NCBI GenBank assembly: GCA_002480085.1
Contig: DKPJ01000006.1
Coordinates: 349,757 to 413,756 of the forward strand
DNA: 64,000 bases
DNA from: Enterobacteriaceae bacterium UBA7338
Lineage (GTDB): Bacteria; Pseudomonadota; Gammaproteobacteria; Enterobacterales; Enterobacteriaceae
Reading direction: 5' to 3'
Shown here one piece after another: positions 41,917 to 50,687 of this stretch. Under the pieces are notes generated by a model. The model worked only from the letters and a program-made list of their open reading frames with translations, had not been told where the DNA came from and ran no database searches. The translations under genes were made by a program, and so were the position numbers. The number at the start of each line of letters is the position of its first letter. Position 1 is the first letter of the stretch.

Positions 41917-43458
41917 TTACCAGGACTGGGTTGCTTTGAAGGAATCGAGGATGCCTTTCAGCTTGCCTTCGATTTCGTCGTTATAGCCACCGGACTGGTT
42001 GATCTCTTGCATCAGCGGAGCGTGGTCACGGTCAACGTAAGCCAGCAGAGCGGCTTCGAAGCTACCGATTTTCGCCAGTTCCACATCTTCGAGGTAACCG
42101 CGTTCAGCCGCGAACAGCACCAGGCCCTGCTGCGCAACAGACATTGGAGCGTACTGTTTCTGCTTCAGCAGCTCGGTCACTTTCTGACCGTGGCTCAGCT
42201 GTTTACGGGTCGCTTCATCCAGATCGGATGCGAACTGGGAGAATGCTGCCAGCTCACGATACTGTGCCAGCGCGGTACGGATACCACCGGACAGTTTCTT
42301 GATGATCTTGGTCTGAGCTGCACCACCCACACGGGATACGGAGATACCCGGGTTAACCGCCGGACGAATACCGGAGTTAAACAGGTTGGTTTCCAGGAAG
42401 ATCTGACCATCGGTAATCGAGATTACGTTGGTCGGAACGAACGCAGAAACGTCACCCGCCTGGGTTTCGATGATCGGCAGCGCGGTCAGGGAGCCGGTTT
42501 TACCTTTCACTTCACCTTTGGTGAAGTTCTCAACGTACTCAGCGTTGACGCGGGATGCGCGCTCCAGCAGACGGGAGTGGAGGTAGAATACGTCGCCCGG
42601 GAATGCTTCACGTCCTGGCGGACGGCGCAGCAGCAGGGAGACCTGACGGTAAGCAACAGCCTGTTTGGACAGGTCATCGTACACGATCAGTGCATCTTCA
42701 CCGCGGTCGCGGAAGTATTCGCCCATGGCGCAGCCGGCATACGGAGCCAGGTACTGCAGCGCAGCGGATTCAGAGGCGGTCGCCACCACAACGATAGTGT
42801 TGGAGAGAGCACCGTGCTCTTCCAGCTTACGCACTACGTTAGCAATGGTGGACGCTTTCTGGCCGATAGCCACGTACACGCACTTGATGCCGGAGTCGCG
42901 CTGGTTGATGATCGCATCGATTGCCATCGCGGTTTTACCGGTCTGACGGTCACCGATGATCAGCTCACGCTGGCCACGGCCGATTGGGATCATGGCATCA
43001 ACGGACTTATAACCGGTCTGTACCGGCTGGTCTACGGACTGACGATCGATTACGCCCGGGGCGATAACTTCGATAGGCGAGAAGCCATCGTTATCAACCG
43101 GACCTTTACCGTCGATTGGCGCACCCAGGGTGTTCACCACGCGGCCCAGCAGGCCACGGCCGACCGGCACTTCCAGAATACGGCCAGTACACTTCACCTT
43201 CATGCCTTCGGCGAGGTCAGCGTACGGACCCATTACGACGGCACCTACGGAGTCGCGCTCCAGGTTCAGTGCGATAGCGTAACGGTTACCCGGCAGGGAG
43301 ATCATCTCACCCTGCATACAATCGGCCAGGCCGTGGATACGGATAACACCGTCACTTACAGAAACAATAGTACCTTCGTTGTGAGCTTCACTCACAACAC
43401 TGAACTGAGCAATGCGCTGCTTGATCAGTTCGCTGATTTCGGTGGAATTCAGTTGCAT
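41917..43458 (-). CDS. atpA: ATP synthase F1 subunit alpha
   Basis: 513 residues. Walker A GDRQTGKT (about 169-176) for the non-catalytic nucleotide, the arginine finger in PAVNPGISVSRVGG, and the end GILDSFKATQSW. It alternates with beta in the F1 hexamer. It is 12 bases after atpH. Confidence 0.99.
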   Translation of the reverse strand: MQLNSTEISELIKQRIAQFSVVSEAHNEGTIVSVSDGVIRIHGLADCMQGEMISLPGNRYAIALNLERDSVGAVVMGPYADLAEGMKVKCTGRILEVPVGRGLLGRVVNTLGAPIDGKGPVDNDGFSPIEVIAPGVIDRQSVDQPVQTGYKSVDAMIPIGRGQRELIIGDRQTGKTAMAIDAIINQRDSGIKCVYVAIGQKASTIANVVRKLEEHGALSNTIVVVATASESAALQYLAPYAGCAMGEYFRDRGEDALIVYDDLSKQAVAYRQVSLLLRRPPGREAFPGDVFYLHSRLLERASRVNAEYVENFTKGEVKGKTGSLTALPIIETQAGDVSAFVPTNVISITDGQIFLETNLFNSGIRPAVNPGISVSRVGGAAQTKIIKKLSGGIRTALAQYRELAAFSQFASDLDEATRKQLSHGQKVTELLKQKQYAPMSVAQQGLVLFAAERGYLEDVELAKIGSFEAALLAYVDRDHAPLMQEINQSGGYNDEIEGKLKGILDSFKATQSW

Positions 43459-43470
43459 GCTCCAGTCCCC

Positions 43471-44004
43471 TTAAGACTGCAAGACGTCTGCGAGGCGTTC
43501 AAGACGGCCGCGTACGCTGCCATCAATGACCATATCACCCGCACGGATGATAACGCCTGCCATTACAGACTTATCGATTTTGCAATTCAGCTTCACTTTG
43601 CGTGACAGACGTTTTTCCATCGCGACGCTGATTTTCGAAAGCTGTTCTTCACTCAGTGCGGTTGCCGAGGTGACTTCAACCTCAGCGGTAGCCTCGCTGG
43701 CTGCACGCAATTGAATAAACTGCTCAAGAACATCAGGAAGCGCATTCAGACGACCGTTCTCTGCCATCACCCTAATCAGGTTCTGGCCGTTGGCGTCCAG
43801 CTGCTCTCCACATACTGCGATAAACGACTCAGCGAGCGTTTCCGGTGCCATCGCACCGGAGAGAAGCTCTGCCATTTGTTCGTTTTTTGTCACCTCGGCG
43901 GCAAACGCCAGCATATCCTGCCAGCGCTCGACGCTCTGGTGTTCGACGGCAAAGTCAAAAGCTGCTTTGGCGTAGGGGCGAGCTACCGTAACAAATTCAG
44001 ACAT
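43471..44004 (-). CDS. atpH: ATP synthase F1 subunit delta
   Basis: 177 residues. It starts MSEFVTVARPYAKAAFDFA, with a six-helix N-terminal domain that binds the alpha N-termini and a C-terminal part (VIIRAGDMVIDGSVRGRL) that contacts subunit b. It forms the peripheral stalk. Confidence 0.98.
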   Translation of the reverse strand: MSEFVTVARPYAKAAFDFAVEHQSVERWQDMLAFAAEVTKNEQMAELLSGAMAPETLAESFIAVCGEQLDANGQNLIRVMAENGRLNALPDVLEQFIQLRAASEATAEVEVTSATALSEEQLSKISVAMEKRLSRKVKLNCKIDKSVMAGVIIRAGDMVIDGSVRGRLERLADVLQS

Positions 44005-44018
44005 CAGCCCCTCCCTCC

Positions 44019-44489
44019 TTACAGTTCAGCGACAAGTTTGTCCACGATGTCGCTGTTAGCAGCTTCATCCACGGAACGTTCGATGATCTTCTCGGCGCCA
44101 GCAACAGCCAGAACGGCGACCTGCTTACGCAGCTCTTCGCGAGCGCGCTTACGTTCGGCATCAATTTCTGCCTGCGCCTGCGCCACGATTTTAGTACGTT
44201 CCTGCTCTGCTTCGGTTTTGGCTTCGTCCAGGATCTGGGCACGGCGTTTGTTCGCCTGCTCAATGATTACCTGGGCTTCCGCTTTCGCCTTTTTCAGCTG
44301 GTCGGTCGCGTTGGCCTGTGCAAGGTCCAGATCCTTTTTAGCTCGTTCAGCAGAAGCAAGACCGTCAGCAATCTCTTTTTGACGTTTTTCGATGGCAGCA
44401 ATCAACGGCGGCCATACATACTTCATGCAGAACAGAACGAAAAGGACAAACGCGATGGCCTGGCCGAGGATTGTTGCGTTAAGATTCAC
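44019..44489 (-). CDS. atpF: ATP synthase F0 subunit b
   Basis: 156 residues. One N-terminal membrane helix (ATILGQAIAFVLFVLFCMKYVWPPL) is followed by a long charged right-handed coiled coil rich in Ala, Glu, Lys and Arg. Dimeric peripheral stalk. It lies 14 bases upstream of atpH. Confidence 0.98.
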   Translation of the reverse strand: MNLNATILGQAIAFVLFVLFCMKYVWPPLIAAIEKRQKEIADGLASAERAKKDLDLAQANATDQLKKAKAEAQVIIEQANKRRAQILDEAKTEAEQERTKIVAQAQAEIDAERKRAREELRKQVAVLAVAGAEKIIERSVDEAANSDIVDKLVAEL

Positions 44490-44551
44490 AGCACAATGCC
44501 TCTTATCTAGTTAACGTTCTGATATTGCCCGTAAAAATCAAGCAACGCTTA

Positions 44552-44791
<240 letters not shown>

Positions 44792-44841
44792 GACAGTCTC
44801 CAGTTTGTTTCAGTTAAAACGTAGTAGTGTTGGTAAAAAAA

Positions 44842-45660
44842 TCAGTGCTCTTCAGACGCCATCGACAGATAGACGATCGTCAGAACCATGAAGATGAAGG
44901 CTTGCAGCGTAATGATCAGGATGTGGAAAATGGCCCACGGCACATTCAGAACCCACTGTGACCACCACGGCAACAGACCAGCAATCAGAATGAAAATCAA
45001 CTCACCGGCATACATGTTGCCGAACAGTCGCAGACCGAGCGAAACCGGTTTAGACAGCAGGCTTACCCCTTCAAGGATTAAGTTGACAGGAATAAATGCC
45101 CAGTGGTTGAACGGCTGCAGCGTCAGCTCTTTCGCGAAGCCGCCAATGCCTTTCATTTTGATGCTGTAGAACAGAATGAGGATAAATACGCCCAGCGCCA
45201 TCGACAGGGTGATGTTCACGTCCGCAGACGGTACCACACGCAGTGCCGGCAGGCCGAAGATGTGCTCGCCGATGTACGGCAGCAGATCGATTGGCAGCAG
45301 ATCCATCAGGTTCATCAGGAATACCCAGACGAAAATCGTCAGGGCCAACGGCGCGATCACCTTGCTCTTGCCGTGGTACATGTCTTTCACGCTACCGTGG
45401 ACAAAACCAATGACCAGTTCAATCGCCGTCTGGAATTTTCCTGGGACGCCGCTGGTTGCTTTTTTGGCAACGCTACGGAACATCATCAGGAACAACAGGC
45501 CCAGAACCACCGAGAAGAACATGGAGTCGATGTTCAGCGTCCAGAATGTGGCCGGGGGGTTATGCGGATCCACCAGCGAGAACGTACGCAGGTCAATCTG
45601 AAGGTTATTCAGATGGTGACCGATGTACTCCTGCGGTGTTGAGATTTCTCCTGCAGACAT
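44842..45660 (-). CDS. atpB: ATP synthase F0 subunit a
   Basis: 272 residues, one more than in E. coli. Five to six membrane helices; the essential arginine is in LGLRLFGNMYAGE (helix 4). It provides the proton half-channels facing the c-ring. It starts MSAGEISTPQEYIGHHLNN and lies 8 bases after atpI. Confidence 0.98.
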   Translation of the reverse strand: MSAGEISTPQEYIGHHLNNLQIDLRTFSLVDPHNPPATFWTLNIDSMFFSVVLGLLFLMMFRSVAKKATSGVPGKFQTAIELVIGFVHGSVKDMYHGKSKVIAPLALTIFVWVFLMNLMDLLPIDLLPYIGEHIFGLPALRVVPSADVNITLSMALGVFILILFYSIKMKGIGGFAKELTLQPFNHWAFIPVNLILEGVSLLSKPVSLGLRLFGNMYAGELIFILIAGLLPWWSQWVLNVPWAIFHILIITLQAFIFMVLTIVYLSMASEEH

Positions 45661-45668
45661 GATGCCTC

Positions 45669-46049
45669 TTACCCTTTGTTGTTAATTACAGCGGGTGCCA
45701 GTATCTGTACAACCAGCACCGAAACCCACGTCACGATCAGCGGCAAAAACACCGCCTTCAAAACCGCCAGCGCCACCACCAGCAACACGAAGGTTGCTAA
45801 CACCTTGAACGCTTCACCGAAGGCAAAGGACCAGGCCATGCGGCCTTTAGCAGGTGTATGCGCCTGATGACGCCAGGCAAAAATCATAAACAACATATTT
45901 GGCAGTACGACTGCCAGTCCACCGCATAACGCGGAGACGCCCCAGAAGGGGTCTTTGAGGCTAAACAGTAATCCACTTACTATCACAGCCAGAAACTGAA
46001 TGAACAGAAGCTTACGAGCAACGTTTCTACTCAAGAGCGACAAAGACAT
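45669..46049 (-). CDS. atpI: ATP synthase accessory protein AtpI
   Basis: 126 residues from the ATG at 46049 (MSLSLLSRNVARKLLFIQF), matching E. coli AtpI. The longer frame to 46139 adds 30 residues without homology and is not used. Four membrane helices. It is thought to help c-ring assembly or magnesium supply. First gene of the atp operon. Confidence 0.95.
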   Translation of the reverse strand: MSLSLLSRNVARKLLFIQFLAVIVSGLLFSLKDPFWGVSALCGGLAVVLPNMLFMIFAWRHQAHTPAKGRMAWSFAFGEAFKVLATFVLLVVALAVLKAVFLPLIVTWVSVLVVQILAPAVINNKG

Positions 46050-46663
46050 CACGTTTTTACTCCTGCTCACTTCGAGGTATGTCGCGTGTCGTATAAAACG
46101 TTCTTTATGGCTCAGAGTCAAGCAGCAAAAAGCGAGCAAATTATACGGTGCGGCCTCGTGATTTCAAACAATAAGTAGCAAAAAGGTGAATAAATGTTTA
46201 AATAAATTTCCCGAGCGCTATTTTTCCACTTTCAGACAAAGTGTGAGCGCTAGTGCAAATTTGCTAATTACGCGCCAACACTGACGTTAAAGCGTGCATT
46301 AGATCACAATTTGCGCATTTGCGGTCAGGAGATATTATTCATGATAAGAAATTCTATTGACTCATCTTTTTGATATTTTTGATGAATCTTATCCACTCTT
46401 TTTAAAACAGCTCGATATACAATAAAAACGTTTTATTGACATTCTTAATAAATATTTAACATCTCTGTAAAATGCTTTTTGCTGATTTTTAGCAGCCTGA
46501 TATTTTCCATGTTGACTATTTTCACGGTTAAGCAAAATATGAGGTTAACGACTGGAAAAGTCACAGTAAACTTAAGGTTAAATACTGAAAAATCTTCCGC
46601 TGCTCTGTTTAGCTTTTTTTAACAGATTCTCTACAGCGGAAAATTGCCATTTTTTGATAAAAA
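46050..46663. promoter_or_regulatory. AT-rich intergenic region between rsmG and atpI
   Basis: 614 bases with no gene. It should hold the main atp promoter(s), which in E. coli lie between gidB (rsmG) and atpI. It is strongly AT-rich with many poly-A and poly-T tracts (for example 46370-46470 and 46600-46650), which suggests intrinsic bending and H-NS or IHF binding. No clear hairpin or repeat beyond this was found. Confidence 0.6.
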
Positions 46664-47287
46664 TTAAAGCGAGTTTGCCTTAACGATCACTAAATGTCGC
46701 TCCCCTTCCAGCTGCGGAACGCGAAGTTTTACCACCGACTCCACGCTGAATCCGGCTGGCAGCTGGGCAATCTCATCGTCAGGCAGCTGGCCCTTCAGGG
46801 CATAGAAACGCCCCTCCCCTGCCGGCAGGTGATGGCACCAGCTGACCATATCGTTGAGCGAGGCAAAGGCGCGGCTAATGACGCCGTCGAACGGCGGCTC
46901 GGCCGGAAATTCCTCTACGCGGCTCTGGACCGGCGCGATATTCTCAATCTTCAGCTCATGCTGTACCTGGCGCAGGAAGCGGATACGCTTGCCGAGGCTG
47001 TCCAGCAGCGTGAAGTGCGCCTGGGGGAGAACAATAGCTAACGGTACGCCCGGCAGCCCAGGTCCCGTTCCTACGTCGATAAAGCGCGTTCCGGTCAGGT
47101 GAGGCGCAACCACCACGCTGTCGAGAATGTGGCGAATCAGCATCTCGTTCGGATCGCGTACCGAGGTGAGGTTGTACGCCTTGTTCCATTTGTGGAGCAT
47201 ATCGACATAGGCCACCAGCTGCTGTTTCTGGTGATCGGTGAGCGAAATGCCTGCGTCATTAAGCAGACGAGAGAGTTTGTTGAGCAC
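46664..47287 (-). CDS. rsmG: 16S rRNA m7G527 methyltransferase RsmG
   Basis: 207 residues. SAM-binding Rossmann motif FIDVGTGPGLPGVPLAI (about 69-85) and motif DSLGKRIRFLRQV. It methylates G527 of 16S rRNA; its loss gives low-level streptomycin resistance. It lies downstream of mnmG on the same strand, with a REP in the gap. Confidence 0.98.
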   Translation of the reverse strand: MLNKLSRLLNDAGISLTDHQKQQLVAYVDMLHKWNKAYNLTSVRDPNEMLIRHILDSVVVAPHLTGTRFIDVGTGPGLPGVPLAIVLPQAHFTLLDSLGKRIRFLRQVQHELKIENIAPVQSRVEEFPAEPPFDGVISRAFASLNDMVSWCHHLPAGEGRFYALKGQLPDDEIAQLPAGFSVESVVKLRVPQLEGERHLVIVKANSL

Positions 47288-47312
47288 GGTAGTTACCTGT
47301 CTAAAATTGAAT

Positions 47313-47378
47313 TGCCCGGTGGCGCTGCGCTGACCGGGCCTACAAATGCTATGGGTTCGGTAGGCCCGGTAAGCGTTA
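47313..47378. repeat. REP and partial REP between mnmG and rsmG
   Basis: A full unit GCCCGGTGGCGCTGC...GACCGGGCCTAC (47313-47343) and a truncated inverted unit GTAGGCCCGGTAAGCG (47360-47375). Confidence 0.8.
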
Positions 47379-47389
47379 GCCCTGATAGA

Positions 47390-49279
47390 TCAGGCGCTGC
47401 GGCGCAGCATACCCTGTTTCTTCAGCCAGACCAGCAGAATGGAGATGGCCGCAGGGGTGATCCCCGAGATGCGCGACGCCTGGCCAATAGACGACGGTTT
47501 GTGATCGTTAAGCTTGGCGATCACCTCGTTAGAGAGACCGCTCACCTGACGGTAGTCCAGGGTCGCTGGCAGGATAGCGCTCTCGTTACGCAGCTGCTTC
47601 TCAATCTCATCCTGCTGGCGGGCGATGTAGCCTTCGTATTTGACCTGGATCTCAACCTGCTCGGCCGCCTGCGGATCGTCAAGGCCAGGCGCAAACGGCG
47701 ACAGGTTGACCATTTCGCTGTAGGTCATCTCCGGACGACGCAGCAGATCTTCCCCGTTGGCCTCGCGTGACAGCGGCGCGCTGAGGATGGCGTTCACTTC
47801 GTCAACCTGTTCAGAGTGCGGGTGCACCCAGATATCCTTCAGGCGCTGACGCTCGCGCTCAATACGCTCCAGCTTCTCGTTGAAGCGCGCCCAGCGCTGG
47901 TCATCGACAAGACCCAGCTCGCGGCCTGCGGCAGTCAGACGCAGGTCGGCGTTATCTTCACGCAGCATCAGACGGTACTCCGCGCGGGAGGTAAACATCC
48001 GGTACGGCTCTTTAGTACCCAGGGTGCAGAGATCGTCCACCAGCACGCCGAGGTAGGCCTGGTCGCGACGCGGCGCCCAGCCCTCTTTCTCGGCAGAGAA
48101 GCGGGCGGCGTTGAGACCGGCCAGCAGCCCCTGTGCAGCGGCCTCTTCATAGCCGGTGGTGCCGTTGATCTGTCCGGCAAAGAACAGGCCTTCGATAAAC
48201 TTGCTCTCCAGGGTCGGCTTCAGGTCGCGCGGATCGAAGAAGTCATACTCGATGGCATAGCCCGGACGGACAATCTTCGCGTTCTCCATCCCCTGCATGG
48301 AGCGGACAATCTGCATCTGTACGTCGAACGGCAGGCTGGTGGAGATGCCGTTCGGGTAAACTTCGTTTGAGGTCAGCCCTTCCGGCTCAAGGAAGATCTG
48401 GTGCTGGTTGCGATCGGCAAAGCGCATCACCTTGTCTTCGATCGACGGGCAGTAGCGTGGGCCGATCCCTTCGATCACCCCGGCGTACATCGGGCTGCGA
48501 TCGAGGTTATTGCGGATCACGTCATGGGTTTTCTCGTTGGTGTAGGTGATGTAGCACGGCACCTGGCGCGGATGCTGGTCAACGCTACCCATGAACGAGA
48601 AGACCGGCAGCGGGTTATCGCCATGCTGCTGGGCCAGAACGCTGAAGTCGATGGTACGGGCGTCAATACGCGGCGGCGTGCCGGTTTTCAGGCGGTTTAC
48701 GCGCAGCGGCAGCTCACGCAGGCGGCGCGAGAGCGAAATAGACGGCGGATCGCCCGCCCGGCCACCGCTGTAGTTATCCAGCCCGATATGGATTTTGCCG
48801 TCGAGGAAGGTCCCGACCGTCAGCACCACCGATTTCGCACGGAATTTGAGGCCCATCTGGGTCACCGCACCGACAACACGATCGTTTTCGACGATCAGAT
48901 CCTCGACCGCCTGCTGGAAGATCATCAGGTTCGGCTGGTTCTCCAGCGCGGTGCGTACCGCCTGGCGATAGAGCACGCGATCCGCCTGGGCACGGGTCGC
49001 CCGTACAGCGGGGCCTTTGCTCGCGTTTAGTATCCTAAACTGAATGCCCGCCTGGTCGATCGCGGTGCCCATCAGCCCGCCCAGCGCGTCCACTTCTTTT
49101 ACCAGGTGTCCTTTCCCAATACCACCGATCGCCGGGTTGCAGGACATCTGCCCCAGCGTGTCGATATTGTGTGTCAGAAGGAGGGTCTGCTGACCCATAC
49201 GTGCAGCGGCCATTGCAGCCTCGGTACCTGCATGACCCCCGCCAATGATGATGACGTCAAAAGGATCCTGATAAAACAT
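47390..49279 (-). CDS. mnmG: tRNA U34 modification FAD enzyme MnmG (GidA)
   Basis: 629 residues, E. coli length. FAD-binding GGGHAGTEAA at about 13-22, conserved CNPAIGGIGKGHLVKEVDALGG, a second CTLGTKEPYRMFTSRAEYR segment, and C-terminal helical domain ending QGMLRRSA that binds MnmE. It completes the same wobble-uridine modification as MnmE. It reads away from oriC; its transcription affects origin opening in E. coli. Confidence 0.99.
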   Translation of the reverse strand: MFYQDPFDVIIIGGGHAGTEAAMAAARMGQQTLLLTHNIDTLGQMSCNPAIGGIGKGHLVKEVDALGGLMGTAIDQAGIQFRILNASKGPAVRATRAQADRVLYRQAVRTALENQPNLMIFQQAVEDLIVENDRVVGAVTQMGLKFRAKSVVLTVGTFLDGKIHIGLDNYSGGRAGDPPSISLSRRLRELPLRVNRLKTGTPPRIDARTIDFSVLAQQHGDNPLPVFSFMGSVDQHPRQVPCYITYTNEKTHDVIRNNLDRSPMYAGVIEGIGPRYCPSIEDKVMRFADRNQHQIFLEPEGLTSNEVYPNGISTSLPFDVQMQIVRSMQGMENAKIVRPGYAIEYDFFDPRDLKPTLESKFIEGLFFAGQINGTTGYEEAAAQGLLAGLNAARFSAEKEGWAPRRDQAYLGVLVDDLCTLGTKEPYRMFTSRAEYRLMLREDNADLRLTAAGRELGLVDDQRWARFNEKLERIERERQRLKDIWVHPHSEQVDEVNAILSAPLSREANGEDLLRRPEMTYSEMVNLSPFAPGLDDPQAAEQVEIQVKYEGYIARQQDEIEKQLRNESAILPATLDYRQVSGLSNEVIAKLNDHKPSSIGQASRISGITPAAISILLVWLKKQGMLRRSA

Positions 49280-49368
49280 GGTGATTTGCCTCGCGTAGAG
49301 CGGTTAGAAAGTGGATGGGTGCCTGGGCGGTGGATTCTACTCAACTTTAGCCCGTCGAGAAAGAGCCG

Positions 49369-49640
49369 GGATCCTGACTATTAAAAAGAAGATCTTTTTT
49401 ATTTAAGATCTGTTTTATTATGATCTCTTATTAGGATCGTCATGCCCTGTGGGTAAGTCGGATCCTCTCATTAAGATCAACGCGTTATTGAGGATCGTTT
49501 GCTGTGAAAGATCGGTGATCCCACACCGTATAAGCTGGGATCAAAAAGGCGGGTTATGCACAGGTGAAACTTTAAACAAACCTTATACCGTGGATAACTA
49601 CCGGTTGATCAACGGTTTTAACCAGAGTTACCCACAGCTG
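49369..49640. other. oriC: Chromosomal replication origin oriC
   Basis: Between mnmG and mioC. The AT-rich unwinding element has three 13-mers: GATCTTTTTTATT (49391-49403), GATCTGTTTTATT (49407-49419) and GATCTCTTATTAG (49422-49434). DnaA boxes in E. coli positions: R1 TGTGGGTAA (49448-49456), R2 TTATGCACA (49554-49562), a box CGTGGATAA (49589-49597) in the R3/R5 zone, and R4 TTACCCACA (49628-49636). R1 and R4 both read TTACCCACA rather than TTATCCACA. An ideal IHF core ATCAACGCGTTA lies at 49476-49487. About a dozen or more GATC sites are spread through it for Dam/SeqA control. Confidence 0.96.
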
Positions 49641-49652
49641 ATCGCACGATCT

Positions 49653-50102
49653 TTACACTTCTTTCAGTAAATTGATCCACGATCCCAGCCAAATCTCGGC
49701 CGGATCCTCCGGAATTTCATGTTCGAGGACGTTGATCCTTAGCGTCTCGCCGATCTGTTTTGCCTGGCAGCCTTTCAATACCTCTTCCAGCTTCTCGATA
49801 GCGCCGCAGAAGGTATCGTACTCACGACTACCGAGACCTACCGCGCCAAAGCGAACCTGAGAGAGATCCGGCTGCTGCTCCTGTAGCTCTTCATATAAAG
49901 GCAGGATGTTGTCCGGCAGATCCCCCGCGCCATGGGTAGAGGAGATCAGCAGCCATACGCCATCGGTAGGGAGATCCTCAAGCAGGGGACCGTGCAGCGT
50001 GGTGGTAGAGAAGCCTGCATCTTCCAGCTTCTCAGCCAGATGTTCTGCAACGTATTCTGCGCCGCCCAGCGTACTTCCACTGATGAGAGTAATGTCTGCC
50101 AT
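49653..50102 (-). CDS. mioC: Flavodoxin-like protein MioC
   Basis: 149 residues. FMN-binding flavodoxin fold with LISGSTLGGAEYVAEHL (phosphate loop about 6-22), SSTHGAGDLPDN and GSREYDTFCGAI. In E. coli it acts in biotin synthase electron supply. The start at 50102 (MADITLISGSTLGG) is the family start. The end reads NLLKEV, about two residues beyond E. coli, close to the right edge of oriC. Its transcription runs towards oriC. Confidence 0.96.
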   Translation of the reverse strand: MADITLISGSTLGGAEYVAEHLAEKLEDAGFSTTTLHGPLLEDLPTDGVWLLISSTHGAGDLPDNILPLYEELQEQQPDLSQVRFGAVGLGSREYDTFCGAIEKLEEVLKGCQAKQIGETLRINVLEHEIPEDPAEIWLGSWINLLKEV

Positions 50103-50162
50103 GATGATCCGCTCCAATGAGTTAGAGCGGTATTGTACGCTGTGAATGAGCTGGGATCTACC

Positions 50163-50171
50163 TGTGGAAAA
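50163..50171. promoter_or_regulatory. DnaA box of the mioC promoter
   Basis: TGTGGAAAA, the reverse of TTTTCCACA, one base from the strong consensus, lies about 60 bases upstream of mioC. A -10-like TACAAT is on the minus strand at 50139-50134, between box and gene. DnaA represses mioC in E. coli. Confidence 0.6.
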
Positions 50172-50192
50172 TGTGGTGATTACTTTGATCGG

Positions 50193-50651
50193 CTAGGGAC
50201 GGATGGTGCGCATGATCGGGTTCTGCAGGGAGATCAGCGTCTCGGTGGACTGGATCTCATCAATTGTTTGGATCTTGTTGATAAGTACCTGCTGCAGGGC
50301 GTCGATCGAGCGGCACATGACCTTAATAAAGATGCTGTAGTGGCCAGTGGTGTAGTAGGCCTCGGTGACCTCTTCCAGGCTTTCAAGCTTCGCCAGCGCC
50401 GACGGGTAGTCCTTGGCGCTCTTCAGAATGATGCCGATAAAGCAGCAGACGTCGTAGCCGAGCTGTTTCGGGCTAACGTCAATGCGTGCGCCGGTGATAA
50501 TACCCGCCTGCTTCATCTTCTCTACCCGGACGTGGATGGTCCCAGGGCTAACGCCAAACTGCTTCGCCAGTTCGGCATAGGCCGTGCGGGCATTGGCCAT
50601 CAGCGCCTCCAGAATGCCCCGGTCGAGGTTGTCGATCTGGTAACTTTCCAT
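50193..50651 (-). CDS. asnC: Transcriptional regulator AsnC (Lrp/AsnC family)
   Basis: 152 residues, E. coli length. N-terminal helix-turn-helix (about 1-60: DRGILEALMANARTAYAELAKQFGVSPGTIHVRVEKM) and C-terminal RAM effector domain that binds asparagine. In E. coli AsnC activates the divergent asnA gene. Here asnA is absent: only 36 bases separate the asnC start from the viaA stop, so asnC lacks its own classical promoter region and may be read from ravA-viaA. Confidence 0.97.
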   Translation of the reverse strand: MESYQIDNLDRGILEALMANARTAYAELAKQFGVSPGTIHVRVEKMKQAGIITGARIDVSPKQLGYDVCCFIGIILKSAKDYPSALAKLESLEEVTEAYYTTGHYSIFIKVMCRSIDALQQVLINKIQTIDEIQSTETLISLQNPIMRTIRP

Positions 50652-50687
50652 AAATTTCAGCCGTTCTTTTCAGTTATTGAGTTGAGA

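Noticed and set aside
42007..43605. 532-codon plus-strand frame opposite atpA and atpH
   Set aside because: It spans two certain genes on the other strand and has no ribosome-binding site or recognisable domain.
46050..46139. 30-residue N-terminal extension of AtpI
   Set aside because: The family begins at MSLSLLSRNVARK (46049); the extension lies in the promoter region.
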